Shown here: positions 45,866-54,503 of the stretch, piece after piece
Layout: every line of letters starts with the position of its first letter
How positions within the stretch are numbered: the stretch's first letter is position 1
Assembly: GCA_013178125.1 (NCBI GenBank)
Contig: JABLXJ010000002.1
Location: forward strand, 186,001 to 250,000
Direction: 5' to 3'
DNA length: 64,000 nucleotides
Source of the DNA: Bacillota bacterium
GTDB lineage: Bacteria; Bacillota; SHA-98; Ch115; JABLXJ01
Position numbers and translations under genes: made by a program
Notes under the pieces: model-generated
What the model was told of the DNA's origin: nothing
What the model saw: only the letters and a program-made list of their open reading frames with translations
Databases searched by the model: none

Positions 45866-46672
45866 ATGATTGATGATTCGGTACGCCAGCGATTGGCTTC
45901 GGCCGCTAATTTTGCCATTTACTATGGCTTCGGCCAAGAGGAGTTATTGGCCAGTTTTGACCTGGTCATCCTGGAGCCAGCGGCATACTCTGAAGGGGAT
46001 ATCCAACGGATTCGCAGTCGCGGCACACTTGTGTGCGGGTATCTTAGCGTGCTGGAGATAAATCACTCCTTTGATTTCTGTCATGTTGAGCCCAGGGATT
46101 ACCTGGTGATTGAGGGTCGCAGGAAAACCAATCCTGCATACTCTAACTGGATAATGGATCCACGCTCAGAGCATTGGACGCGGGTAGTTATAGAAATGGC
46201 GGAACGATGCGTAATGGCCAAGGGGTGTGACGGCGTCTTTTTAGATACCATTGGTGATGTAGAAGACCCCCTTTTACCGAGATCTCTGGCCGCTCAATTG
46301 GTGCCTGCTGCAGCTCTACTCACTAAGAAGATCAGAGAACGCTTCCCGCATGCGCTCTTGATCCAGAATTCGGGTATTGATACCCTCTACCGGTTTACCA
46401 CTCCGTATCTCGATGGGATTTTGTGGGAGAACTTCCCACTGAAATGGCCTACGGATTATTGGTCCCTTAACAAACTCAATGAATTTGAGAAGATATCCAG
46501 CAAGACCGGTTTACGTGTACTCCTGTTGGCAAAGGTGAGAGAACCTATACCTCATGACATATCGTGGGAGGTTCTTAAGGAACTGCAAACCCTCGCATTG
46601 AAGCGCGGCTTCCTGTTTTATGCTGCTCCAGGAGACTATACACGGGGGGTAATCTTACTACGCGGGGAGTAA
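45866..46672 (+). CDS. GH114/TM1410-like glycoside hydrolase
   Basis: 268 residues, TIM-barrel family with ANFAIYYGF, VCGYLSVLEIN, WIMDPRSEHW and GCDGVFLDTIGDVED, the strand-end acidic motif of GH114/TM1410-type enzymes (polygalactosaminidase-related). PelA carries a hydrolase domain of related fold plus a deacetylase; here hydrolase and deacetylase (36908) are separate genes. No signal peptide from the ATG at 45866, which has GAGGAGGG 5 bp upstream, so location is unclear. Confidence 0.75.
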   Translation: MIDDSVRQRLASAANFAIYYGFGQEELLASFDLVILEPAAYSEGDIQRIRSRGTLVCGYLSVLEINHSFDFCHVEPRDYLVIEGRRKTNPAYSNWIMDPRSEHWTRVVIEMAERCVMAKGCDGVFLDTIGDVEDPLLPRSLAAQLVPAAALLTKKIRERFPHALLIQNSGIDTLYRFTTPYLDGILWENFPLKWPTDYWSLNKLNEFEKISSKTGLRVLLLAKVREPIPHDISWEVLKELQTLALKRGFLFYAAPGDYTRGVILLRGE

Positions 46673-46747
46673 TATACGGGGTCGAGGGAGGAAAAGCCAT
46701 GTGAACATCGAAAAAATAAAAAGATAGTTCGTCATGGAGGGGGAAGC

Positions 46748-47806
46748 TTGGTTTTGAACACGGTTGAGGTGCGTTTTGGCTCCGTGTGTCACAAGATTTA
46801 TCTTGCCGACGATCTTATCGAGCAGGCGGGCAGGATCTTACAGCGCTATAATTTCGAGCGGCACGCCTTGATTGTGACTGATAGCAGGGTAGGGGGAATA
46901 TACAGTGGCATACTGGAAGGAAGCCTGTCAGGGGCGAGATACAGGGTTGATGTGGCGGAGCTCCCGGGGAGGACGGCTGAGAATGTTGCCGAGGCTGCAA
47001 GGATCGTGATCGATAAGGCCGGCGCCTGTGCCTTCAAGCCAGGTGGTGCGATCATCGCCCTGGGCGGCTCCACGATCACTCGCGTTGTGAGGTCATGCAT
47101 CACCACACATTTCAAAGAAGCCTTCTTTGTCAAGGTGCCGACGACATTGTTTGACCAGGTCGATAGCTCGGCCATGAGATCGGATATAGCGCCGCGCGTG
47201 GTCCTTATTGATTTTACTACGCTGGAGACGCTGCCGGGACGGGAGCTCAGCAACGGCATGGCTGAAGTAATAAAATACGGGATAATCAGGGATAAATACT
47301 TCTGTGAGTTCCTCCAGGAAAACGCGGGCGCGATAAAGCGCCAGGACCAGGAGATGCTCAAGAGGATCGTCACCCGGGCGTGCGAGATCGAGGCGGCGGT
47401 ATTCCAGGAGATTCCCGATTCTCAGGATGCCGAGCGTATCCTGAGCGTCGGGTGTGCCATCGCTGAGGCTGTGCAAGGTAGCGACGAGTCAGGGCAGTAT
47501 AAGTATGGGGATGCCCTTGCCATTGCGATGGCGAGGCTTGTCGAGATCGGTGCGCGGATAGGGATCACTCCCCCTGAAGTAAAGGCGAAGGTTCACCGGA
47601 TATTGAAGGCATTTGACCTACCAGTCCTCCCGGATAGCATCGACACCTCGCGAATCATGAGCGCGCTTAGCGAGATCCTCCCGGTGCATGAGAGTGAGAC
47701 GGCCGGCGGCCCGGCTGTGGGCCTTATGGTGCCAAGGGCTATGGGCAAGGTGGAATTTGTCCCGGATATCCCGCTCCCGGTGATCGAGGCATCCCTGGCT
47801 GGATAG
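46748..47806 (+). CDS. degenerate 3-dehydroquinate synthase (AroB)-like protein
   Basis: 352 residues, clearly related to AroB along its length: IVTDSRVGGIYSG, KVPTTLFDQVDSS (129-141), LPGRELSNGMAEVIKYG. Key residues are gone. The NAD-loop GGGxxxD is GGSTIT (106-111). The SVGGKTG block and about 20 following residues are missing after 141. The zinc His of GHTxGHA is lost (GCAIAEAV, 235-242), and the His of HGxA is Tyr (YKYGDALA, 251-258). Only Glu173 of the metal site remains. It cannot be an ordinary DHQ synthase. TTG start after GGAGGGGG. The frame is intact, so selection for another role is likely. Confidence 0.75.
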   Translation: MVLNTVEVRFGSVCHKIYLADDLIEQAGRILQRYNFERHALIVTDSRVGGIYSGILEGSLSGARYRVDVAELPGRTAENVAEAARIVIDKAGACAFKPGGAIIALGGSTITRVVRSCITTHFKEAFFVKVPTTLFDQVDSSAMRSDIAPRVVLIDFTTLETLPGRELSNGMAEVIKYGIIRDKYFCEFLQENAGAIKRQDQEMLKRIVTRACEIEAAVFQEIPDSQDAERILSVGCAIAEAVQGSDESGQYKYGDALAIAMARLVEIGARIGITPPEVKAKVHRILKAFDLPVLPDSIDTSRIMSALSEILPVHESETAGGPAVGLMVPRAMGKVEFVPDIPLPVIEASLAG

Positions 47807-47830
47807 ACTGGGAACTAGTGTGAGAATGGG

Positions 47831-47866
47831 CGCGGGTAGATACGCGGGTAGATAGGGATAGGGATA
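47831..47866 (+). repeat. tandem repeats between the AroB-like gene and pepP
   Basis: CGCGGGTAGATA occurs twice, perfectly, head to tail (47831-47854), followed by GGGATA twice (47855-47866). Non-coding spacer. Confidence 0.8.
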
Positions 47867-47926
47867 AATGCGCTGGATGTGAGCGAGATATGTGAGATAT
47901 GAGATAATGGACAGGGGGTTGGGGTC

Positions 47927-49003
47927 TTGCAGGGGGTGGAGGCGAGGCTTGAGAAGGTTCGCGGGCTTCTTCGCGATAAGGGTATCGACGCGATTCTTGT
48001 GATGCAGCCCGAGAACCGCCGCTATCTGAGCGGCTTTACGGGGTCTGCCGGCGTCCTCCTTATAGGCGCCGAGTATGCGCTTCTCATAACGGACTTTCGC
48101 TACGTCGAACAGGCTCAAGAAGAGGCACCGGCCTTCAAGGTCATAAAATGCGGCCAGAAGATCTCCGATACCATAGCGGAAGTTGCGCAAAACCAGAACA
48201 TCAGGTCGCTCGGCTTCGAATCCGATTTCATCACCTACCGCCAGCACGTCATGCTTTCCGAAAATCTGGGATTCCTCGACTTCATCCCGTATGATGGCAC
48301 AGTAGAGGGTTTGAGGATGGTAAAAAATGAGGACGAGCTGGCCATGATAGCTCAAGCATGCGCCCTGGGCGACAGCGCCTTTTCGCATATCCTGGGGATG
48401 ATAAGACCCGGCGTATCTGAGCTGGATGTGGCCCTTGAGCTTGAGTGGCACATGAGGAAGAAGGGCGCAGAGGGGGTTGCGTTTGATATAATCGTTGCCT
48501 CCGGGGCGCGGAGTGCCTTGCCTCATGGCCGCGCTTCCGGGAAGAGGATCGAGGCCGGGGATCTCGTCGTGATCGACCTCGGCGCCAGGTTTAATGGCTA
48601 CTGCGGGGATATGACCCGGACTATTATGATCGGGCGCGCCACAGAGGAACAGCGAAGAGTCTACGAGATTGTCCTGAGCGCCCAGTTGGCGGCCCTGGAG
48701 GCCGTCGCCCCCGGGAAGAAGGGTTCGGAGGTCGATGCCGTGGCGCGGGACCGAATCGCACGCGAGGGCTACGCCGAGGCCTTCGGCCACGGGCTCGGGC
48801 ATGGCGTCGGGCTCGCCGTCCATGAGGAGCCGAGGCTCTCCCCGTCCGGCGAGGTCGCGCTCGAGCCAGGAATGGTTGTAAGCGTTGAGCCCGGGGTTTA
48901 CCTGCCGGACTGGGGCGGGGTGAGGATTGAGGACCTGGTGGCCGTTACCGGGGATGGTTGCAGCGTTTTCACTCGTTCTGACAAGGCGCTGATTGAGATT
49001 TGA
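47927..49003 (+). CDS. pepP: Xaa-Pro aminopeptidase (M24B)
   Basis: 358 residues. Creatinase-like N-domain (ENRRYLSGFTGSAGVLLI), then the pita-bread catalytic domain with metal ligands in DLGARFNGYCGDMTRT, FGHGLGHGVGLAVHEEP, VSVEPGVYLPDWGGVRIED. Removes N-terminal residues before proline. It stands before efp, an order common in Firmicutes; EF-P helps ribosomes make proline-rich stretches. TTG start at 47927 (AGGGGGTTGGGG upstream). The 3' end runs into GATTGAGATT repeats that include the stop codon. Confidence 0.93.
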   Translation: MQGVEARLEKVRGLLRDKGIDAILVMQPENRRYLSGFTGSAGVLLIGAEYALLITDFRYVEQAQEEAPAFKVIKCGQKISDTIAEVAQNQNIRSLGFESDFITYRQHVMLSENLGFLDFIPYDGTVEGLRMVKNEDELAMIAQACALGDSAFSHILGMIRPGVSELDVALELEWHMRKKGAEGVAFDIIVASGARSALPHGRASGKRIEAGDLVVIDLGARFNGYCGDMTRTIMIGRATEEQRRVYEIVLSAQLAALEAVAPGKKGSEVDAVARDRIAREGYAEAFGHGLGHGVGLAVHEEPRLSPSGEVALEPGMVVSVEPGVYLPDWGGVRIEDLVAVTGDGCSVFTRSDKALIEI

Positions 49004-49023
49004 GATTGAGAGATTGAGATTTA
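48991..49023 (+). repeat. GATTGAGATT repeats across the pepP stop codon
   Basis: Three to four copies of a GATTGAGA(TT) unit start inside the last codons of pepP, include its TGA (49001-49003), and continue 20 bp into the spacer. Confidence 0.8.
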
Positions 49024-49047
49024 ATAGTTTCCGCGGGCTGATGGAAA

Positions 49048-49056
49048 TGATATAAT
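49048..49056 (+). promoter_or_regulatory. extended -10 promoter for efp
   Basis: TGATATAAT (49048-49056) is an extended -10 box 60 bp before efp; the -35 region (TTTCCG) is weak. Confidence 0.45.
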
Positions 49057-49115
49057 AGGGTTGTTGGTTTCTATAATTGGAAGTTTTTGTATTTACATGG
49101 GGGTGCAGTGCGGGC

Positions 49116-49673
49116 ATGATCTCGACCAATGATTTCAGGACAGGCCTCACCATCGAGGTCGATGGGGAGCTTTACACTGTCGTTGATTTCCAGCATGTGA
49201 AGCCCGGCAAAGGCTCGGCATTTGTCAGGTCAAGACTCAAAAACCTGAAGACAGGCTACGTTATTGAAAAGACATTTCGCGCGGGCGAGAAGCTTCCGAA
49301 GGCGCACATAGAGTACAGGGAGATGCAGTACCTCTATAGCTCGGGCGATGATTACTTTTTCATGGATATGACTACATACGAGCAGCTTTCCTTGAATAAA
49401 GAGAAGCTCGGGGATAATGTAAAATATTTGAAGGAGAATATGGTCCTCGGCGTGCTCATGTATGAGGGGACGCCGATCGGGGCGGAGCTCCCGAATTTTG
49501 TTGAGTTGAAGGTTGTAGAGACAGACCCGGGCATCAAGGGCGATACCGCCACGGGCGGGTCCAAGCCCGCCAAGCTGGAGACGGGCGCGGTTGTGCAGGT
49601 GCCCCTCTTCGTTAACATCGGCGATGTAATACGTGTCGATACGAGAACGGGCCAGTACCTCGAGAGGGTCTGA
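49116..49673 (+). CDS. efp: elongation factor P
   Basis: Relieves stalling at polyproline. The start at 49116 ([20 protein letters not shown]) is the family N-terminus; a TTG at 49077 would add 13 unrelated residues. [17 protein letters not shown] contains the loop whose tip residue is modified or bare in different lineages. The C-terminal [22 protein letters not shown] type ending is complete. 185 residues. Followed by a strong terminator. Confidence 0.95.
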   Translation: MISTNDFRTGLTIEVDGELYTVVDFQHVKPGKGSAFVRSRLKNLKTGYVIEKTFRAGEKLPKAHIEYREMQYLYSSGDDYFFMDMTTYEQLSLNKEKLGDNVKYLKENMVLGVLMYEGTPIGAELPNFVELKVVETDPGIKGDTATGGSKPAKLETGAVVQVPLFVNIGDVIRVDTRTGQYLERV

Positions 49674-49751
49674 GGTTTGATTGATGGCACGGTGGGGCAG
49701 CCAGGCAGGACAGGTTTTGAGGTCAGGATAGGTCCCAGATAGGTACTAAGG

Positions 49752-49795
49752 TCAGGACAGGTTTTAAGGTATTGAAGGCCTGTCCTGATTTTTTT
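49752..49795 (+). terminator. intrinsic terminator after efp
   Basis: Stem TCAGGACAGG (49752-49761) with CCTGTCCTGA (49779-49788), 17-base loop, then seven T residues. The preceding spacer (49675-49750) repeats AGGTCAGGA-like units, so the terminator arm itself grew from a repeat. Confidence 0.85.
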
Positions 49796-49848
49796 GTCAT
49801 AAAATTCGTCTACAGCAATATCTATATAGGTACAGGGGGGGACGTGCC

Positions 49849-50928
49849 TTGGCAGTGCCTGGAGCACCGTTGCCTGCGTCCATCGACCAGGTTGCCGCGA
49901 TCGTGCCCAATCGGGTCCGCGCCCTCCTGGCGGGCGTTGAGCCGGCGGTCGTGGCCGAGCTCGAGGAGATCCGGTTGAGGCTCGGGAGGCCCGTCATGCT
50001 GGTTACGCCGCGAGGGGACCTCTACCTTGCGAGGAGCGGCGGCGTTAGCGCGGACCCCGGTGAGGCCTATATATTCAGCCGTGATGATGCCGGCAAGACC
50101 CTGCAGTTGATGTGCTCAGGCTCGGTCTATGCTGTGGAGGAGGAGCTCAGGAACGGCTATCTCACGCTTCCCGGAGGACACAGGGTCGGCATCACCGGCC
50201 GCGCCGTGCTCGAAGGGGGACGCGTGAAGACTCAAAGGGACGTAACCGGGTTCTGCATCAGGATATCGAGGCAGGTCATCGGGGCAGCAGATAAGGTGAT
50301 GCCCCACTGCGTCCAGCGGGGCGCGCGGGGCCGGGAGCGGTTTCTCCACACGTTGATTATCTCGCCGCCGAGGTGCGGCAAGACTACGCTCCTGCGCGAT
50401 ATGATACGCCAGCTGAGCAACGGGTTCAGGATCCCTGACGGCTCCGGTGGCGCTGGTGGCGCGAGTAGCGCGAGTAGCGCGAGTGGTACGAGCGGCGCGG
50501 GCTCGAGTATACGGGGTTTCAAGGTTGCTGTGGTGGATGAGCGGTCCGAGATAGCAGCCTGCTACCAGGGTGAGCCGCAAAATGACATGGGAGTGCGGAC
50601 AGATGTGCTCGATTCATGCCCGAAGGCCGAAGGGATAATGATGCTCATCAGGGCGATGTCGCCGGATGTGATCGCCACGGACGAGCTGGGGAGGGCCGAA
50701 GATGCTGAGAGCATCGAGGAGGCTGTAAACGCCGGCGTGAGCATCCTTGCGACGGCCCATGGTTCATCCCTCGAGGAGCTCGCGAGGCGCCCCACCCTGA
50801 ATAAGCTCCTGGGGTGGAAGGCGTTTGAGCGGCTCATCTTCCTGGGCCAGACCCTGGGTCCCGGGACCGTGGAGAGGATCGTTGATGGAATATCGGGCGC
50901 CGTCATCCTGAATGGTCCCGTCCGGTAG
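49849..50928 (+). CDS. spoIIIAA: stage III sporulation protein AA
   Basis: ATPase of the mother-cell channel complex that feeds the forespore. Walker A in IISPPRCGKTTLLRD, Walker B region with VAVVDERSEIAACYQG, then ATDELGR. 359 residues, longer than usual (about 305), because of a Gly/Ala/Ser insert near residues 200-222 encoded by repeated GCGAGTAGC units. TTG start at 49849 after AGGGGGGGACG. First gene of the spoIIIA operon; sigma-E control is known elsewhere, but I could not define a sigma-E promoter here. Confidence 0.94.
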   Translation: MAVPGAPLPASIDQVAAIVPNRVRALLAGVEPAVVAELEEIRLRLGRPVMLVTPRGDLYLARSGGVSADPGEAYIFSRDDAGKTLQLMCSGSVYAVEEELRNGYLTLPGGHRVGITGRAVLEGGRVKTQRDVTGFCIRISRQVIGAADKVMPHCVQRGARGRERFLHTLIISPPRCGKTTLLRDMIRQLSNGFRIPDGSGGAGGASSASSASGTSGAGSSIRGFKVAVVDERSEIAACYQGEPQNDMGVRTDVLDSCPKAEGIMMLIRAMSPDVIATDELGRAEDAESIEEAVNAGVSILATAHGSSLEELARRPTLNKLLGWKAFERLIFLGQTLGPGTVERIVDGISGAVILNGPVR

Positions 50929-50950
50929 GCGGAGGCAGGAGGCTTGTTTC

Positions 50951-51472
50951 ATGGTGGTGAAGTTGCTTGGCGTCGCGCTCGTTGTGCTTGCGTCGTGGCT
51001 TACCGGCAATGCCATAGCCAGTAACCTGCAGAGGAGGGTGCAGGAACTCAGGAGCTTGAGGCGCTGTTTTGCATTGCTCGAGACCGAGATCGCATATACA
51101 GCCACCCCGCTTCCCGAGGCCTTTCTCCGGATTGCACGGGGGGCGCCGCCTCAGATAGGCGCCATATTTGCGGGCGTGAGGGAGCTCCTGGTATCCTCCC
51201 AGGGTTATACGGCGGGCGAGGCCTGGGAGGCTACACTGAACCGAGCTTATGATTTTACGGCTTTGGATCGTGAAGACAGGGAGGTCCTCGAATCGCTCGG
51301 GAGATTTCTCGGGGCGTCTGGCAGGGATGACCAGGTGCGGCATATCAGGTTGGTTTGTGAGCAGTTGAGGGACCGCGAGGCGAGGGCGGTGGAGGAGGCT
51401 GAGAAGGGGGCTCGGATGTGGAGGTTCCTGGCCCTCGGCTCGGGGCTCATCGTGGTCTTGCTCCTGTATTGA
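50951..51472 (+). CDS. spoIIIAB: stage III sporulation protein AB
   Basis: 173 residues with an N-terminal membrane helix (LLGVALVVLASWLTGN), a soluble helical middle (RSLRRCFALLETEIAY, TPLPEAFLRIA) and a C-terminal hydrophobic anchor (FLALGSGLIVVLLLY). ATG at 50951 with GGAGGCAGGAGG 8 bp upstream. Component of the SpoIIIA-SpoIIQ channel, distantly GspF-like. The following 126-bp gap has decayed repeats (GACAATTGATGACCGTTGACG). Confidence 0.93.
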   Translation: MVVKLLGVALVVLASWLTGNAIASNLQRRVQELRSLRRCFALLETEIAYTATPLPEAFLRIARGAPPQIGAIFAGVRELLVSSQGYTAGEAWEATLNRAYDFTALDREDREVLESLGRFLGASGRDDQVRHIRLVCEQLRDREARAVEEAEKGARMWRFLALGSGLIVVLLLY

Positions 51473-51598
51473 CCATCGGCGACAATTGATGACCGTTGAC
51501 GACTATTGGCGCCCCCACCTGTCGCCATTCCGTATGGAGGATAGGTAGGCCGTAAGCCAGCCATTCCGTGAAAGCCGCACCGTGAAAGGGGCAGGGAC

Positions 51599-51799
51599 AT
51601 GTCGGAGATCGACCTGATTCTAAAGATAACGGGCATCGGGATTCTCGTTGCCGTTATACACATGATCCTGGAGCAGGTGGGCAAGAAGGACTATGCATTC
51701 ATTGCGACCCTGGCCGGGACCTTGATTGTCCTTGCAATGGTGATGCAGAAAATAGGTGCGCTATTTGAACAGGTAATCGGCGTATTCCGGTTGTGGTAG
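51599..51799 (+). CDS. spoIIIAC: stage III sporulation protein AC
   Basis: 66-residue two-helix membrane protein (LILKITGIGILVAVIHMILEQ, FIATLAGTLIVLAMVM), normal size, with the conserved GKKDYA link between helices. Confidence 0.94.
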   Translation: MSEIDLILKITGIGILVAVIHMILEQVGKKDYAFIATLAGTLIVLAMVMQKIGALFEQVIGVFRLW

Positions 51800-51928
51800 T
51801 AGTAGATGAATTATTCTGGAATAGTGGTTCTGGAACCCGTTGTTACCGGTTATGGCGCTGGCTGCGGCGCTAGTTATGGCGCTGGTTGTGACACCCGGCA
51901 GCTGCGCTGGAGGGGAGGGGCGCGCGCT

Positions 51929-52315
51929 ATGGAGATACTCAGGATCGTCGGCATATGTCTCATCGGAACGATCCTGACCGTCATAGTTCGCAGCAAGAAA
52001 CCCGAGATTGCAATGCAGCTCAGCATCGTCATAGGCCTCATAATCTTCTCGATGATGCTGCCCAGGATAGGAGAGCTCATATCGATTCTCTCGGCGCTCG
52101 TCTCCCGGGCAGGCGTGGATAACATCTACTTCGTCACGGTGCTAAAGGTCATCGGCGTTGCATACATCGTCGGGTTCGGGGCGGAGGTCTCGCGGGATGC
52201 CGGTGAGAACGCTATCGCCTCCAAGATCGAATTTGCCGGCAAGGTTCTGATTATGGTGATGGCCCTCCCTATCATGATCGCCATACTCGAGACTATTACG
52301 CGGTTGATACCATGA
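51929..52315 (+). CDS. spoIIIAD: stage III sporulation protein AD
   Basis: 128 residues from the ATG at 51929 (MEILRIVGICLIGT; GGAGGGGAGG upstream). Four membrane helices; FGAEVSRDAGENAIASKIEFAGK is the conserved block. An upstream in-frame ATG at 51806 would add 41 residues from Gly/Ala/Cys-rich repetitive DNA (GGCGCTGGTTGTG units) and is probably not used. The stop lies inside a 14-bp duplication (52306-52333). Confidence 0.93.
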   Translation: MEILRIVGICLIGTILTVIVRSKKPEIAMQLSIVIGLIIFSMMLPRIGELISILSALVSRAGVDNIYFVTVLKVIGVAYIVGFGAEVSRDAGENAIASKIEFAGKVLIMVMALPIMIAILETITRLIP

Positions 52316-52333
52316 TTATGATGCCATGATTAT
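52306..52333 (+). repeat. 14-bp duplication at the spoIIIAD stop
   Basis: GATACCATGATTAT (52306-52319, containing the TGA stop) is followed directly by GATGCCATGATTAT (52320-52333), one mismatch. Confidence 0.85.
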
Positions 52334-52431
52334 ATGGAAATCGAGGCCGTCTGGCGGGATGCAGACGCCCCGCCTTGCCAGCATGGAGCGGCTATTTGAT
52401 GTAATTACAAGCGGTAGCCCGGGAGTTGGCC

Positions 52432-53661
52432 ATGATGCTTCACTCCATAATGCTTCACCCTAGGATTCACTCTGGAGCTTGCCACAGAACCCTCTGCATT
52501 ATCCCCTTTGCAGCGGCCTTGATTATGGCCGGATGGATAGTGGTCGCGCCCTCCGCCTGTCTGGCCTGGGATGATGTGGTAAATGAGCAGCTCAAAACGC
52601 TGGACATGACCGGCCTTGAGAGCTTCCTGCGAGATATCGATCAGAGTATGAGGGACTACTTCCCCAACCTGTCTCTGGCGGAAATCCTTCAGGCGCCGGG
52701 GGAGGGTAATAGGATCAATCTCAGCATCTCCTCTGTCTTTAGCGGGATCCTGCGCATGTTGGCCAGGGAGGTTGTGGCAAACCTCCGCCTGCTGGGGCAG
52801 CTTATCGTCCTGGCCGTGCTGTGCACCCTGCTTATGACATTCTCATCGGGCTTTGAGGCCCAGACGGTAACATCGCTCGCCCACGGAATGGCCTTTGCAG
52901 TGCTGGCCATAATGGGGCTCAATAGCTTCCACGTGGCGACGACACTGGCGGTAGCGACCATAGAAAACATGACGTCGCTGATGTATGTCCTCATGCCGGT
53001 TCTCTTCACGGCCCTCGCGGCCGTTGGCGGAGTTGCGACCGTGGCCGCCGTCAATCCCATTGTTGTCATGGTGGCGGGCGGGGTGGGCACGTTGATCAAG
53101 AACATAGTGTTCCCCCTGATCCTCCTCTCCATAACCGTCGATATTGTCGGCAGGGTCTTCGAGCGCGTTCAAGTCGGGAGGCTGGCCGGCCTGTTACGGG
53201 ATGCGGCCGTGATGTCGCTGGGCTTTGCCCTTTGTATCTTTCTGGGGATCATGTCGATTCGGGGGATTGGGGCGTCGGTCGGTGACGGGGTGTCCATCAG
53301 GGCCGCGAAGTTTGTGAGCAATACATTTGTGCCCGTCGTGGGCAAGATGTTTTCGGATGCCGTCGGCGTCGTGGCAGGCTGTTCGCTCCTGATCCAGAGC
53401 GCCGCAAGCATAGCCGGCCTCCTCGGCATTGTGATGGTCTGTCTTCATCCCATCATGAAGCTGCTCGCGGTGGTCGTGATGTATAAGGTAGCCGGGGCGG
53501 TTACACAACCCCTTGGGGATGAAAGGCTGTCAGGCGCCCTAAACGCCCTGGGAAACGGGCTCATGCTGGTCCTCGTCACCGTGGCCAGCGTGGCGCTGGT
53601 GTTCTTTGTCTGCATCGCCGTTGTTGTCGCTCTCAGCAACATTACAGTGGCAATAAGATGA
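52432..53661 (+). CDS. spoIIIAE: stage III sporulation protein AE
   Basis: About 410 residues. N-terminal signal peptide-like helix (TLCIIPFAAALIMAGWIVV...SACLAW), then a soluble region, then eight membrane helices. MPVLFTALAAVGGVATVAAVNPI and FGALCIFLGIMSIRG-like parts are conserved in SpoIIIAE, the polytopic channel component. ATG at 52432 with GGGAG 7 bp upstream; 52435 is equally possible. Confidence 0.93.
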   Translation: MMLHSIMLHPRIHSGACHRTLCIIPFAAALIMAGWIVVAPSACLAWDDVVNEQLKTLDMTGLESFLRDIDQSMRDYFPNLSLAEILQAPGEGNRINLSISSVFSGILRMLAREVVANLRLLGQLIVLAVLCTLLMTFSSGFEAQTVTSLAHGMAFAVLAIMGLNSFHVATTLAVATIENMTSLMYVLMPVLFTALAAVGGVATVAAVNPIVVMVAGGVGTLIKNIVFPLILLSITVDIVGRVFERVQVGRLAGLLRDAAVMSLGFALCIFLGIMSIRGIGASVGDGVSIRAAKFVSNTFVPVVGKMFSDAVGVVAGCSLLIQSAASIAGLLGIVMVCLHPIMKLLAVVVMYKVAGAVTQPLGDERLSGALNALGNGLMLVLVTVASVALVFFVCIAVVVALSNITVAIR

Positions 53662-53665
53662 TGAG

Positions 53666-54376
53666 GTGGCTGTAACCGTGATCCTCGAGGCCCTTAAGTC
53701 GTGGATAAGGGATGTCATCATAATGGTCTTCTCCCTCGCAATGCTGGAGGCGCTCCTCCCCCGGGGGGAAATCAAGAAGGCGGCGCGCATCGCTGTCGGG
53801 CTGGCTATAATAGCCGTTATCCTGGCCCCGCTCACGAGAATCCGTGATGCCGGCTGGGGGGCCTCCGCGCCGTTGCAGCTCCGGGAGGAGTGGCTTAATG
53901 GGGATGCCGGGCGCTTATCCCCGGGCATGGGCATGGACACAGGATCGGGCCCGGGCCGCGATGTGGATCCGGCCATGGCCATGAGCCAGGAATACATAGC
54001 CCGCGGTGAGGCGATGCGGGCCGCCGGCGAACGCCGGCTGACGGAGGAGGCAAGGAGGCGCATGGAGCGTCAGGTGGAGGCGCTTGTCGGGCTCGGGATG
54101 TCGCCCGGTGCCGGCGGCGCGCGTGGCGGCGCACGCGGCAGGAGCGATGGCGGCGAGGCCAGCCAGGGGAATATGCCTGCGGATATATCGGCAAGGGTTG
54201 AAATCGCCCCCTCCTCGGGCGGCCTGGCTGCGATAGAGGTTTCTATCAAGTGCGATAGGGCGGGATATGCCGGGGGGATAGCTGGTGGGAGAGATATAGA
54301 TACGGAGAGGCTCAGGAGCCTCGTGGCCGACTTTTACGGGCTAGACCGCGAACGGGTGGCGGTCACAATTGAGTAA
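53666..54376 (+). CDS. spoIIIAF: stage III sporulation protein AF
   Basis: 236 residues with two N-terminal membrane helices (WIRDVIIMVFSLAMLEALLP, ARIAVGLAIIAVILAPL) and a soluble ring-building-like domain ending VADFYGLDRERVAVTIE. A Gly/Arg/Ala linker near 155-175 looks like a slippage insert. Starts 5 bp after spoIIIAE (GTG). Confidence 0.92.
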   Translation: MAVTVILEALKSWIRDVIIMVFSLAMLEALLPRGEIKKAARIAVGLAIIAVILAPLTRIRDAGWGASAPLQLREEWLNGDAGRLSPGMGMDTGSGPGRDVDPAMAMSQEYIARGEAMRAAGERRLTEEARRRMERQVEALVGLGMSPGAGGARGGARGRSDGGEASQGNMPADISARVEIAPSSGGLAAIEVSIKCDRAGYAGGIAGGRDIDTERLRSLVADFYGLDRERVAVTIE

Positions 54377-54385
54377 CTACCGTTT

Positions 54386-54491
54386 GGGCACTAACCCCGG
54401 GTGCTAAACCTGAGCGCTAAACCTGGGAGCTGAAGCCGGGCGCTGAATCTGAGAGTGATAGCCTGGGAGCAATAACCTGGAAGCGATAAGG
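54386..54491 (+). repeat. about eight 13-14 bp tandem repeats between spoIIIAF and spoIIIAG
   Basis: Consensus near GGGCGCTAAACCT. Units start at 54386, 54399, 54412, 54425, 54438, 54451, 54465 and 54479, with the last two gaps 14 bp. They fill nearly the whole 127-bp spacer. Non-coding; the clearest of the stop-proximal arrays in this window. Confidence 0.9.
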
Positions 54492-54503
54492 AAGTGAAGT
54501 TAA

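Noticed and set aside
51806-51928. A 41-residue N-terminal extension of SpoIIIAD
   Set aside because: Coded by Gly/Ala/Cys slippage repeats; a strong GGAGGGGAGG site lies before the conserved start at 51929.
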